Assembly (NCBI GenBank): GCA_963971285.1
Contig: OZ020258.1
Span: forward strand, 3,100,001-3,164,000
DNA: 64,000 nt
Source: Astropecten irregularis
Taxonomy: Eukaryota; Echinodermata; Asteroidea; Paxillosida; Astropectinidae
Reading direction: 5' to 3'
Shown: piece by piece, positions 1-10,737 of the stretch
How the letters are laid out: every line of letters starts with the position of its first letter
How positions within the stretch are numbered: the stretch's first letter is position 1
The notes under the pieces: generated by a model
The model's input: the letters and a program-made list of their open reading frames with translations, nothing else
Databases searched by the model: none
Told to the model about the DNA's origin: nothing
Position numbers and translations under genes: made by a program

Positions 1-27
1 GTTACCAATTCTGTACTGTATACCTAA
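1..27 (+). mobile_element. MITE-B, right-end remnant cut by window edge
   Basis: GTTACCAATTCTGTACTGTA followed by TACCTAAG matches the right terminus of family B (usual ending GTACCTTTAA). Confidence 0.7.
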
Positions 28-1404
28 GAGGCTAAGAGCTACCACTTGACGCATATAACGAAGGCCTATCCTCCTTCATGCCACTAGCTGTCACAGAGAC
101 GACGTATTAAATCAATATTGGTAAAAAGAACAGCGATTGCCAGCCCCGTTGCTATGGTATACGGTCCAACGGGACTGGAATTAGACAGAATTTGTGTTTA
201 CAGATGTCACACGCTCGAATAAAAGTGCACCTCTGTCACAGTTGCTTGGTGAGGTCATACTTTATATCCTTGAGGTCATTAACTGCAGGAAAAATGCAGG
301 TAGAGTTAGGTCATCCCATTCCTTCTACGAAAACCTCTGCGAAAACGTAAAAGTACAGAAGTCACGATCGCCTCAATGAGGGATATATAATAATAATTTG
401 ATTGACATAATGTAAGACATACACAATATGCCGGTAAATACAAGTGAAATATTGAAATGACAGTAGAGATGCGGTTTTTCATATGACTGCATTCAATTGA
501 CGGGTTATTATTGTTGCACTGAGTTGTATATACCCGACCATAATCAATTTTGATGTACATTGTACATGACGGTTTTATGAAGAGGCAAGGGACTGCTTGG
601 ACAATTAATCAGCCTGGTACATCGATGAGTAATCAGGTCACCTTAGGGGTGCAGATGGAGCAATCAAAACCACCATTTTCATTTTGACCTAGAAATCAGG
701 TTTCACAACACGGCTTGGCGGCATTATGGCGGTTTTTCACTGATGTAGTCAGGCATGCAAATTGACCTGTGATCATGTTTGTATGTATATGAAGGTATTG
801 ACTCAGATATATAGCACAATAAATACTGACTGTGTAGGACTATTATCGTGAATGATTGTAAGTTTATAGAGGAGGGTGATGACCGGTCATTGGGTCACTA
901 TAGGTCAATATCTTCTGACCAGATGTCCCATTATCTAAACCATTAGTAGATAAGGCCACTAATCAACTACCAATACTTCATTTCATTCTCATTTATAATA
1001 TTCCCCTTGACATTTTTCAATTTCAGCTTTCAGTACCTAAAGAATTTCAAATATTAACAGTAAACAAAATACTGTCGATGAAAATATTTAAGAAAACAAC
1101 AATTGTGATTCTCAGAAATCTATTCAAGTTGAAATAATGAAAAGTAATCTATTTATACACTGCTTCGTGGAATTCAAGATGTTGTAAATGTAATTGTGAA
1201 TTGAGAGAGTCACGCATGTGGTTGTACTTGCAAGCTAGACATGCGCTTGTCGCCATTTTTCTCTCCACACAAAATTGTAACGGTATAGAGATTTGTTTCA
1301 TTAGCCTTCGTAAGTTAATTAATAAGCAGCTAGGGCAATTCACTTCCCACAAGAGCCATAGGGAATTGATACGTTCTCAGTACTGGCATAGGCATATGAT
1401 GTCA
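28..1404. other. No gene recognised
   Basis: AT-rich unique sequence. Small open frames show no family motif, splice pattern or codon character, and no repeat was matched here. Confidence 0.6.
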
Positions 1405-1775
1405 TTAAAGGTAATATCATAGTTTAGTGTTTGTCCAAGTAATACAGATTTATGGGCACAAATATCAAGAAAGATACAGTCACAGTCATTTGTGAACAAT
1501 TTCAGTCCAATACGGTGCCCACTCTTTGAGAAAACAGTGAAAATCGGCCACAGTATTTCTTAAGTCTCAGTTTTCTCTTTTATTTTTTATCTTTAAAAGA
1601 TCAAAAATGATTTTCTTCACTGGTTTTACTCTTTTCTGGATTAAAACAGCATTTCAGGCAGAAACATTTTAACGGTATGTTTCCACCATCACCATTTTAT
1701 ATCCTGCAAGTTATAGGTAAATCTGTGAACATTTTTGTTTTGGTTTCCGTTACCAAAGTATGATACCGGTACTAG
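1405..1775 (+). mobile_element. MITE-A copy, near full length
   Basis: Family A defined: a miniature element of about 365 bp. It starts TTAAAGGTAGTATCATACTT and ends with its inverse AAGTATGATACTACCTTTAA. In forward order it holds a CCCATACGGTGCCCAC block, a central hairpin TTTTTGATCTTTTAAAAGAT, then the conserved arm CAGGCGGAAACATTTTAACG, GGTATGTTTCTACC and CCCTGTAAGTTATA. This copy is forward; its left end is intact and its right end is diverged. Confidence 0.9.
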
Positions 1776-2381
1776 CATAGTTCATACGTACGAAAGGTAA
1801 AATTGAAGAAAAGGGCACATAAGTAGTGGGGGAGCTCTCCTCATACAGACATTTTAAACATGACTAAAGCTTCTGTCATCAAGTGATCAGCAGGGCCAGC
1901 ACTGAAATCTTGACTTGTTCGCTGTCGATTTCAGTCGTGCCGCGACACACGTCACTAAGCTTTGAGAAGCCGATGGACTGGAAGCAAGTCTAGCTAGAAT
2001 GTGGGGAAACACTTTGGATTGGATGACTCATCTGCACGGTATCCCGATGATGACAGAGCCAAGAACCCACCGGGAGCTCTGGTAGCCCAGACGGCCTGGA
2101 CACGCCTTCGGCTTCGCTTAAGAATCTTATACTAATTACATCTCCCGGGAAGACTTTCAATACCCTGGCCTGGCCTGGTCGGCTAGTGACAGGGCTAGGA
2201 ATGAGTTGCAAGATGCTGGTTTCTTGTACCGATGGGTGATGTGTCCCTTGGGGCGGGGGAACTTCACCTTATGGTGAATCATCACTAAGATATGACTGTC
2301 GCTCGTGTTAGTATACAAAGCATCGTGTCATAACGGGCTTGTAAAAACCATGGAGTTACAGCACCGACTCGTAGTTGAACA

Positions 2382-2662
2382 GGGGCCAATTTCATAGAGC
2401 TGCTTAAGCACCAACATTTGCTTAAGCACCAAAAACCTTGGTAAATAAAATCAGTATGGCAGCCAAAACTCCTTGTGAATGTTATGCCATGGAGGAAGAA
2501 ATTTTCCTCCATGGTTATGTTCAGCAAAGACTGGCCAAAATACAAGTCAAAAGCAGTAATAACGTCAAATGAAAATTTGGTTGGTAATCCTGTTTGATCA
2601 AGGAGGACTTCTCATGATGAAAAGCAAATTTTGCGCTTAAGCAGCTCTATGAAATTGGCCCC
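2382..2662. mobile_element. MITE-C copy
   Basis: Family C defined: about 220-285 bp with long inverted ends GGGGCCAATTTCATAGAGCT and its inverse AGCTCTATGAAATTGGCCCC, followed inside by TGCTTAGCAC-type repeats. Both ends are intact here. The interior carries a second short inverted repeat, CCATGGAGGAAGAAATTTTC, beside its mirror TCCTCCATGG. Confidence 0.9.
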
Positions 2663-2691
2663 TGGTCTGCAAAGAGCAGCCAGTAGTACAA

Positions 2692-2906
2692 GGGCCAATT
2701 TCATAGAGCTGCTCAGTGGCACAAAAATTCGCTAAGCATGCCATTTCTGTGTGTTGGGTATCACTTGCAATTGTTCTTTGGCTGTTGTTCGCTGACCATG
2801 AACATCAAATCGAATTTAAATGGGGATTTGTTTAATTGTTTGATTGGGCAAGCAATTTTTGTGCTAAGCAATTTGTGCAGTAAGCAGCAGCTGTATGAAA
2901 TTGGCC
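2692..2906. mobile_element. MITE-C copy, second variant
   Basis: Starts GGGCCAATTTCATAGAGCTG and ends GTATGAAATTGGCC. The interior has GTATCACTTGCAATTGTTCT and GTTCGCTGACCATGAA, shared with copies at 4997, 50108, 53474 and 59973. It lies only 30 bp from the previous copy. Confidence 0.88.
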
Positions 2907-3200
2907 ACAGATGATGGATGGGTGGTACTATGGAGGTAGAAATAATGAAGTGCCATAGAGGGTGTGTAGGCCTATATCCAAGAGGGTCATTTGGCCTTCA
3001 GGTGAGGTGTTAACAGTGCAGTGATGTTGCGAGTAAAACTGGGCAGTTGTTCCGACGATAATTTACCTATAATGACTCTACAAGAGCCACAAATCAACTC
3101 GTTCTGCTTCATTATACTGAAAATGAGAAACGACTTCATGGCAATAATAATAAACATTCTATTATTATCGTCAGTATCGGTGAGCTACGTGGACTGCGTC

Positions 3201-3563
3201 TTAAAGGTAGTATCATACTTTGGTAAAGTTACCGAAACAGACATTTTCACAGATTTACTTTTAACTTACAGGGTATGAAGATGGTGCAGGAACATACCGT
3301 TGAACGGTTTCTGCCTGAAATGCTGTATTTATCCAGAAAAGAGTAAAACCATTGACCAAAATCATTTGTGATCTTTTAAAAGATCAAAAATAGAAGAGAA
3401 AAGACTTCAGAAATACTGTGGCCGTTTTTCACTGTTTTCTCAAAAAGTGAGCACCGTATGGGACTGAAATATTCACAGATGACTGTTACTTTATCTTCCT
3501 TGATAAGTGTGCACATGAATCTGTATTTCTTTGATAAAAACCAAAGTATGATATTACCTTTAA
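3201..3563 (-). mobile_element. MITE-A copy, full length
   Basis: Reverse orientation. TTAAAGGTAGTATCATACTT at the left and AAGTATGATATTACCTTTAA at the right are both intact; the conserved arm is at the left and the central GATCTTTTAAAAGATC hairpin is present. Confidence 0.95.
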
Positions 3564-4198
3564 GCTCCCTTCGCTTTCACATTCACGTGAAGTATATTTA
3601 TAAACCTGGCCTTATCAATTTCATAAATTATCGTGGACCAGTGAGGATGAATGGGCGGTTCATATATAGGGGCACGGGTGGGTATGGGTGGGACCACACT
3701 GTGTTCCTTCCTGTAGCAGTGAATCCTCCCTTCTAGACATAAATAATTACATTAAGCTGGATATAATCATTCAAATTAGTCCACTTTATATAATCTTCAG
3801 CAAAGGAAAATAAAGAGGAAACGCAATGAGACGCATCGATTAAGGAGCGAAACCTGTGATTTACATGGTTGGGGTTTTTGACCTAATGGCCACTAGTATT
3901 TAACTACACTGCAGTCGGGCAAGCGGAACATAGCATTGACACTGATGAAGAATGACAGTATCACTCAGTGGCAGACTGTACATAATTGCTTTGGCAGTAT
4001 TATTCATGCTCGATACAGGAGTTGGATTTTCACAAAATTGTACACTTTTACTTCGAGTCCTCGGGCCAGGAAAGCTAAATTTTCTGCGTGGCGTGAATGC
4101 ATACAGATTATCAGCGCGTGTATAACGACTGAACAGACATCTACTTTTTTACAAGTTTTAGTAGGCTCTGTTGCTGTTCAAGACGAGCACAAGTCATA

Positions 4199-4431
4199 GG
4201 GCGTTTACGAAACGGAGGCTCAGGCTCCGTCTCCGGCTCCATTTCGTGAACCCATTCTGAAATAACTGGTATCAAAAAAATAGAGGCTTTTGGCTGCGGT
4301 TCTGAAGTAGATTCTCTGGTTTGAGCAAGAAAACAGAGTTTCAGCTTCAGTAAAAAACCACAACCTATAATTTTCTGGATATGGATGTCAGAGCTGGAGC
4401 CTGAGCCTAAGCCTCCGTTTCGTAAACGCCC
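4199..4431. mobile_element. MITE-L copy, both ends intact
   Basis: Family L defined: 230-270 bp with inverted ends GGGCGTTTACGAAACGGAGG and CCTCCGTTTCGTAAACGCCC, next to runs of the hexamer GGCTCA/TGAGCC. Internal blocks are GAAGCTGAAGCTCTGTTTTC-like, AGAGAATCTACTTC-like and a GAATGGATTCACGAAA-like stretch. Here the order is inverted relative to the copies at 6670, 8095 and 18263. Confidence 0.9.
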
Positions 4432-4872
4432 CATGTCTATACCACGACAGGAAAATTATAATCTACCCCATCCCAAAACAAGTGCCATGATAAAACCAGT
4501 GTCAATCTTGCCCTTTTGAGCAATTTAAAGTGTGAAAATAACTGACCGCAATGTATATCTAGGGGGCGTGCTCTCATTATTAAGTAACATAGCATATAAG
4601 TAGTAGGCCTAAGCTTGTTGTTATTTTTTCGCTGATGCAAGTTATTTCTGCGTGTGGGCGAAACATCGAAAGTTACCCTCAAGGGAAAGAAATGAACCTC
4701 GTGGGAAACAATGCTTAGCCTGAGTGTCACCTACGATCTTACTTCTTGTCTCCGGTCGTGTTAAAGATTAATATTATTTTAAAGGCACAATATGATGTGA
4801 AATAACAAATATTTGCAGTTGCATTATAAAGTTAAACATTCAAATATATTGTAAAGTTTTAAATTAAGAACA

Positions 4873-4995
4873 GGGCTAGATTTCACAAAGCACTAAGATT
4901 AACTTGAGTTGTCAGTATCACCATAGTGATTTGTATTGTGACATCACACTTTGCTTAGCAATTAAGATGAATCTTTAGTTCGTGCAATCGGCCCC
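4873..4995. mobile_element. Palindromic MITE of the GGGGYCRATTTCA group (type D2)
   Basis: Starts GGGCTAGATTTCACAAAGCA and ends TTCGTGCAATCGGCCCC, an imperfect inverted pair with AAGATTAA/AATCTT inside. It abuts the next MITE-C with a single base between them (GGCCCC-A-GGGGCC). Confidence 0.75.
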
Positions 4996-4996
4996 A

Positions 4997-5252
4997 GGGG
5001 CCAATTTGACGGCCCTGCTTATTAGCACAACAATTTGCTAACCATGAAATTTCTATCTTAAGAAAAATAGGATTAACAACCAAATTTCAGGCATGTGTTG
5101 TGTATCACTTGTAATGATTCTTTGGCTATATAGTTCACTGACCATAAATATCAAATGGAATTTTCAATGGTGGTTTGTTTTATTGGGCGAGACATTTTTG
5201 TGCTAAGCAACTTTTGTGTGTGTGTGCTTAGCAGCTCCATGCAATTGGTCCC
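4997..5252. mobile_element. MITE-C copy in kinase intron 3
   Basis: Starts GGGGCCAATTTGACGGCCCT and ends AGCTCCATGCAATTGGTCCC; the interior carries the GTATCACTTGTAATGATTCT and TTCACTGACCATAAATATCA blocks. It ends about 60 bp from the end of kinase exon 3. Confidence 0.85.
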
Positions 5253-5310
5253 AGGTCGTCAGTTTGTGTAACAGGTGCAGTAAGAGGGAAATATGCATTA
5301 ATAGTCTTAC

Positions 5311-5477
5311 CTGTGAACCACTCCTCGTTCGTGTAAATGATGAAGTGCAGAGACGAGCTGACGGACAAACGGACGAGCCACGGACTCAGATAGTTTGCCC
5401 TCCCGTTGACCCCGTACAAATGACAGTAAATCCCCTCCCCCAGCATACTCTGTCACCAGACAATACAGGGAACTAGA
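5311..5477 (-). CDS. Kinase exon 3 (hinge to catalytic loop), SIK/HUNK-like AMPK-related kinase, partial gene
   Basis: This is the third coding exon of the minus-strand kinase gene: 167 nt, 55 codons plus two bases. The acceptor is a pyrimidine-rich tract ending CTTCAG just above 5477; the donor is AG|GTAAGA at 5310. It encodes residues 81-135. LYCLVTEYAGGGDLL is the hinge, with Thr89 at the gatekeeper position; then a basic stretch, a helix LSESVARPFVRQLVSALHHL, and GVVHR, the start of the HRD catalytic loop, whose Arg codon is split by the intron. A Thr gatekeeper is typical of SIK kinases, while RQLVSALHHLHERGVVHR recalls HUNK. Entry phase 0 matches exon 2 exactly. The next exon should begin by completing the Arg and reading D-L-K; none was found in 1-5310, so the rest of the kinase lies outside the window. 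Confidence 0.88.
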
Positions 5478-5554
5478 CTGAAGAAGGAATAAGGAATAAG
5501 TCAACATGAGTCAGAAACAGAAGCCAAGTTAAACTAATAGATAGAGAGCTCTGG

Positions 5555-5890
5555 TTAAACGTACAATACATGATTGGTAAAGGTCACAGAACAGCATTCA
5601 CATGCACTTTATCTGATCAAATATGTACATGAAATAATAAACCTGTGAAAATTTGAGCTCAATCGGACATCTGAGTCACGATAAAATAGCGAAAACCCGA
5701 CTCAATTTTTCTTATAAAACATGAAGAATGGTTTTGATTTTACCCCGAGATCAAAACTGTTTTCGGTCGTTGTTTTACTAATTTCTTGATAAATACAGCA
5801 TTTCAGGTGGTTTAATTTAACGGTATGTTTCTACCAGCATCATCTTCATACCCTGAAAGTTACACGTAAATCTGTGAACATTTTGTGAAA
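5555..5890 (+). mobile_element. MITE-B copy, right end missing, in kinase intron 2
   Basis: Family B defined: about 370 bp. Its left arm is AAAGGTATAATACATGATTG, GGTAAAGGTCACAGAACAGC, GAGCTCAATCGGACATCTGA and GATCTTACCCCGAGATC (a hairpin); its right arm is nearly that of family A, ending TTACCAATCCTGTACTGTAC and CTTTAA. Here the start is TTAAACGTACAATACATGAT and the last terminus is lost. Confidence 0.88.
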
Positions 5891-6669
5891 GGGGATAACT
5901 AAAACAACTCAAGTGGGGGTGTCCTTTATGTTTGTTCCAAAAATCGTTCGGACGAACGATCTTAAAATACACTAAATCTCAATTTCCTTGAAAAACCCAG
6001 CATCTGATGAACCAAGATTTCCCATGGTGACTGTTTGAACTGTTAACGAACTGTTGAGTCTATTTTCTGTCTCAAACTCAATAAACATTTTTTGGAGGCC
6101 TTGCAAATCCTATAATGCTCCATTTAACTGGTCACTCCAGTGATAATAATAGTCTGGCACAAAAGTGCATTGCCATGGAAACATTAATACGAAATTGCAA
6201 GTAAATCTTGCTAAGTCTTGGAAGACGACACGGTAAGCGTCCAAGCCGTTTATCTGATGGGGATCAGTTAAATCGTTATGATTTATAGCGAAGGGATGTA
6301 CTTGAACATGAAGATAAAGTATTGGCCAAAGCCCGTACAAGCTGCTGGTTAAGGTCATGAGCCACTTTCTTTATAGAGGGCGCCCTTGCGTTTTTGACTG
6401 GGGTCACATGACCTATACTTTGATCTTTCAGAAAGTAACAGAAGTTACACAAACCCCTCGCAAGTGTTCTTGCTCAATATTTTCCTAAAAAGCATTTGAC
6501 CATAATCACTTAGTAGGTGGTGTTTGTTTGTTTAAAATTATTTTGTTTATTGTTTGTTTTTTCGTCATCGTTGTTGGTGCTTTTGCAAAGTGCATGCGAG
6601 TATATTTCATAATCACCCCATCCCCCTCGCTTGACCTGGGTCACCAGCATGAACGGGAAGGTGATCGTA
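5891..6669. other. Intron 2 of the kinase, no feature seen
   Basis: Unique AT-rich intronic sequence. I see no coding signal or repeat match. Confidence 0.6.
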
Positions 6670-6889
6670 GGGCGTTTACGAAACGGAGGCTCAGGCTCAG
6701 GCTCCAGCTCTGTAATCCATATGCTGAAAATATAAGTTGAGGTTTTTCATTGAAGCTGAAGCTCTGTTTTCTTGCTCAAACCAGAGAATCTACTTCAAAA
6801 CCGCAGCCTCTTTTTTGATTCCAGTTATTTTAGAATGAATTCACGAAACGGAGCCGGAGCCTGAGACGGAGCCTGAGCCTCTTCGTAAA
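6670..6889. mobile_element. MITE-L copy, right end worn
   Basis: Starts GGGCGTTTACGAAACGGAGG, then GCTCAGGCTCAGGCTCCAGC. It closes with CGGAGCCTGAGCCTCTTCGT, so the outer right terminus is partly lost. Confidence 0.88.
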
Positions 6890-7227
6890 ATCCATAAGAA
6901 AACCTCCCAGACGCCCTCTGTAGGTCAGCAAGGTCAATGGAGAAAACAAAGACACCTCAAAGATGATATTTTCTTTTATGCAGTAGAGGAATATGCATAT
7001 TCCGTACATCATGAGTGTATTGACTCGTAGAGTTTATACTCGTACCGCCGTAAGCAACGCGAGGGGAACTCAAGTTGATCACTCTGCATTGAACCGTGAA
7101 ATAACAACCAGAGTTCGAGTCTCCCCAAATGATATCAACACATACGTCAGCCAAAGTACAGTGGACGTTGCTGAAAACAAACTATTGCATGGAAAAGCAC
7201 TTTTACAAGAGTGCTGATTGGCAAAGT

Positions 7228-7670
7228 TATAAAAGGTTTACTGTATTAATCAAAAGTCATGTGAAGTTATATACATCTGTATTGTTATAAAACTCAGCCT
7301 GTCTGTCATTGTTTGTGCTGAAAAAATATTGCATAAAATCATAGAAAGGGGAGGTATCTATAATTTAGCACCCCCCTTTTCAAGACGAAAAACCTTGCTT
7401 ACGTCACATGCAGAACCCAGTATAAGGCTGTGGTGCGAGCCTATACTTTTTCGGTATACTTATAGGTGATGTCACACGCTATTGTTGCCGAGTGGATCTG
7501 TTCCAAGGGGAATTTTAGGGGGCGGGCGTCATGTACTGATTTGTAACTTTGGGGTAAAAATTAAGCACTTGCATAAACATATAAATATTCATAGTCATCA
7601 ATAATGTAACGTTAAATAATATTAAAGCATTTTCACTCCTTTACCAAATTTGATTACAGTAAACCTTTAA
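7228..7670. mobile_element. MITE-F copy, full length
   Basis: Family F: inverted ends AAAAGGTTTACTGTATTAAT at the left and TTGATTACAGTAAACCTTTA at the right, about 443 bp. The interior (TAATTTAGCACCC, GACGAAAAACCTTGCT, ACGTCACATGCAGAAC, GGGGGCGGG) is shared with the copy at 60792. Like A and B it ends in AAAGGT/ACCTTT. Confidence 0.85.
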
Positions 7671-8094
7671 GTGACCTAAACACGGAAAAAAACATTAGCT
7701 GATGATCATGTTTACCGTTGTATTCATTTATTTATTGTCGGCCGGCAGCATTGAGGTCAAAGGTTACATGGCCATCACTTATCAGGCCCTCCAACACCTA
7801 GTCATTTCCGGTTTCATATGCCATTATTTTTACGAAAAGCCAACGTGCTTTTATTTTTAAGAATCCTTCTTGTTACAAAAAACAACTTTGGTTGCTTTGA
7901 TTATGTAAAATAAGGTTTATAATGAACACAATGAGGAAATCCGCGAGGTGCGGATTGACAATTGAGGAAGTCTTTGAGATAAAATGCACATTGGCGCTGA
8001 TCTCAGGTTTGCATATTTCCTGCAGATGATTGCTAGCGTGTCAACATGGCTCTTGATAAGACAGCCATTGAAAAATAAACCGATATATGAAATA

Positions 8095-8362
8095 TGAGGT
8101 TTACGAACCTGAGGCTCAGGCTCAGGCTCAGCCTCAGGCTTAGGCTCAGGCTCTAGCTCTGTCATTCATATGCTGAACTAAAGGATTGTTGTTTTTCATT
8201 GAAGCTGAAGCTCTGTTTTGCTTTTTCAAACTAAAGAATCTACCTCCGAACATTGCCAAAAGCCTCTATTTTGATACCCGTTATTTCGGAATGGATTCAT
8301 GAAAATGGAACCGGAGCCTGAGACATAGCCTGACGTACGGCCTCCGTTTCGTAAACGACCTT
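8095..8362. mobile_element. MITE-L copy with expanded hexamer run
   Basis: Starts GAGGTTTACGAACCTGAGG. The GGCTCA hexamer is expanded to about eight units at the left, and the copy ends CCTCCGTTTCGTAAACGACC. Confidence 0.85.
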
Positions 8363-9089
8363 AGAATTCAGACTTAAGGTCTGGAAAACCATTCACAGTT
8401 ATAATTTAGTATGTTTATTACTGTTACATGATAACTACACGGTGTCTATACTATAACTTAAAGCATAGGCCTATCTGGAAAATGGGATAGGAAACAAAGC
8501 GATAATGCTGAACTGACAACATTGTTTGCATGGGGCCCTATATTATAACCATGTACAAGAATTTATGGCAACAACATTCCATTTACTTTAAAGTTTTATT
8601 CTGTGGGAAAATAACCAAATTGTGCTACACTTGCAGGTTGCATGCCCCTCGCCAGGAAAATAGCTCACACGGTCTATTTTGACAACTTTCCAGGGCGACG
8701 CAACAACTTTATACTCCCCACACTAAAAGTTTACCGTGATCTGATATTAAAGTCATGCAGATACCATAAAACTTTATGCTGTTGAACGCCATCTAGAGTC
8801 ATGAACCAGTCAAGTTGGAGACCCCGTGACCTCCCCATGCCGATGGAATGCAATCACGTTTACTGATTGACTCTCTTTGCGAGGTCAGTGTTTCCCCCTA
8901 AAAAAGATGGTTAATTTTGGATATAGGGGTTGGCGTGATGACACGTGACCTCTGTCAGGGGCGCAGGTCACATACCATGCGCATCAGGGGTTAATATCAG
9001 ACAATAATAGTCGAGGTGTGCGTTAAGGCTTTACAGGGTAGCTTATGCAAACACACTACAAATCATACCATGTTCACAAATGCATTCCT
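8363..9089. other. Kinase intron 2, no feature seen
   Basis: Mixed unique sequence; I see no gene or repeat match. Confidence 0.55.
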
Positions 9090-9267
9090 TCTTTAAAAGA
9101 TAAAAAATTATTGTTTAGTGGTCATTGGTTTTTTCTTTTCTGGATAATTACAGCATTTCAGACCGGTATGATACCATCACTCATGTGTATACCCTGTAAG
9201 TTATAGGTAAATCTGTGAAGATTTCTGTTTCGGTATGCTATACCAAAGTATGATAGTAGTACCTTTT
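9090..9267 (+). mobile_element. MITE-A right half
   Basis: Begins inside the element (CTTTAAAAGATAAAAA) and runs to AAAGTATGATAGTAGTACCTT. Its right TTAA-like end is shared with the next, inverted copy. Confidence 0.85.
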
Positions 9268-9617
9268 AAAGTTAGTATCATACTTTGGTAAGAAATGTTC
9301 ACAGATTTACGCATAACTTATAAGGTATAAAGATGGAGGTGGTAGAAACATACCGTTAAAATGTTTCCGCCTGAAATGCTGTATTTATCCAGAAATTAGT
9401 CAAACAACGACCGAAAATCTTTTTGATCTTTTAAGATCAAAAATAAAAGAGAAAAGACTTAAGAAATACTGTGGCTGTTTTTCACTGTTTTCTCAAAAAG
9501 TGGGCACCGTATGGGACTGAAATTTCCACAGATGACTGTTACTGTATCTGTCTTGATATTTTAGCCCATGAAACCGTATTTCTTTGATAAAAACCAAAGT
9601 ATGATATTACCTTTTAA
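9267..9617 (-). mobile_element. MITE-A copy, full length, abutting the previous one
   Basis: AAAGTTAGTATCATACTTTG at the left and AAAGTATGATATTACCTTTT at the right. It carries the conserved arm CGTTAAAATGTTTCCGCCTG and the GATCTTTTAAGATC hairpin, and ends about 50 bp from kinase exon 2. Confidence 0.92.
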
Positions 9618-9666
9618 TACCTAAAACATAAATCTCAGCCTTTCACTAAAATGATTAATTAATTAC

Positions 9667-9795
9667 CGAGATTGTCTCATAGAGTCGCACGACGTTAGGG
9701 TGTCTGAGCTGAGCTAGGATACGGGCCTCACGGTACAGATTGTCCCGCACATATTCCTCTCTGATCTTAGTCCTGTCAATCACCTTGATGGCTAC
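9667..9795 (-). CDS. Kinase exon 2 (VAIK lysine and alpha-C helix), SIK/HUNK-like AMPK-related kinase
   Basis: This is the second coding exon, 129 nt or 43 codons, phase 0 at both ends. It is too short and too interrupted outside the exon to appear as a long frame. The acceptor is CTGCAG just above 9795; the donor is TCG|GTAATT at 9666. The translation starts with VAIKVIDRTK (residues 38-47), which contains the ATP-anchoring Lys41. It continues with EEYVRDNLYREARIL, where Glu60 is the expected alpha-C salt-bridge partner, and ends with RHPNVVRLYETIS. All are standard subdomain II-IV features of CAMK-group kinases. YVRDNLYRE is closer to what I remember of HUNK than of SIK. It joins seamlessly to ITKTK of exon 1 and SSSLYC of exon 3. 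A MITE-A copy ends only about 50 bp downstream of its donor. Confidence 0.88.
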
Positions 9796-10097
9796 CTGCA
9801 GTAAGAAAGAACCAGAGTGAAACGAAACAATGTTAATTTACTACCAGCATCACGTGTATCCAGTGTGTGTAGTGTATTACTATTAGCAAGGCATTCTTGC
9901 TATAACTCGAAGCAGCTAGACATGCATTCCAATCAACGGGGGATGGCTGGGCTGGTCACCTTCCTTCAACGTGTATCTAGCTGCATATATCTTGCCACAA
10001 TGTTTACATTCCATCATGATCGGCCTCGATGATCAATTAGGGACATTGATCGTCGATCCAAACCATGATTTTTGTCCAAAATCGTCAATTTTAATAC

Positions 10098-10122
10098 CAA
10101 ACAAACAAACAAACAAACAAAC
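10098..10122. repeat. (CAAA)n microsatellite
   Basis: About six AAAC units in a row, within kinase intron 1. Confidence 0.9.
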
Positions 10123-10147
10123 TTAAGAATACCAATCTTCCTTGTAA

Positions 10148-10272
10148 TTGTATGTGGATCGGTTTGCGGAAACACCATGTAAGAATCGTTCGTACTTTCG
10201 CACTTTTTATTACGTCGCACTAAGTAAGGTCTCAACGTTTCGACTAGCCTGATCTAGTCATCACCAGGAGAC
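10148..10272 (-). mobile_element. Penelope-like terminal fragment (type J) with hammerhead-like fold
   Basis: Shares TGTGGATCGGTTTGCGGAAA, CACCATGTAAGAATCGTTCG and CTCAACGTTTCGACTAG with copies at 45092 and 47015. On the minus strand 10272-10229 reads GTCTC-CTGGTGAT-GACTAG-loop-CTAGTC-GAAAC-GTT-GAGAC. This matches a hammerhead layout with a decayed CUGANGA core. Confidence 0.6.
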
Positions 10273-10603
10273 ATTTTGGTCTCCCTTTAAATGAAATTGA
10301 GCGACGACTAAGTATATGTATTGACATTACTTAACATAGCATGTAAAGAGAATACTAAAATAAATGTAACTTTAAGGCACAACTTGAGTTTAGCAACCAT
10401 GTACTTTGGTTTGCTGACCTGTAAGAATGAAATGTTTGTTACGGACGTAAAGTTCACTGCCTTTTTTCAGAAACAAGCTTATGGTTTTAACTTTCATGTA
10501 ATTTTTTTGCAGTTTTCCAATTTTGGTCGGAGATTGGGGCACCGTATGTAGTTATTTGTTGTAGCTTCCTGTTACTGAGTTTGACTTTATTTCTCTCAAA
10601 CCT

Positions 10604-10737
10604 GGGGTCGATTTCACCGAACTCATCGTAACTTACTATCAATCGTAGGACTTATGACGCATTGCAGTCCTACGTATGATACGTTGGGTTATCCTTCGTA
10701 ATAACTCGAGTTACGAACGATCGTAGGGCTTCGTGAA
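10604..10737. mobile_element. Palindromic MITE-E, right terminus worn
   Basis: Family E: terminus GGGGTCGATTTCACCGAACT, then CATCGTAACTTACTATCAATC; the inverse half has TTACGAACGATCGTAGGGCT and TTCGTGAA. Two more copies lie at 38996 and 47610. Confidence 0.85.

Noticed and set aside
241-290. Possible fourth kinase exon: minus strand reads GACCTCAAG (D-L-K) downstream of a CTGCAG
   Set aside because: The distance from the acceptor to GAC (5 nt) does not complete the split Arg codon, and the following codons do not match a catalytic loop.
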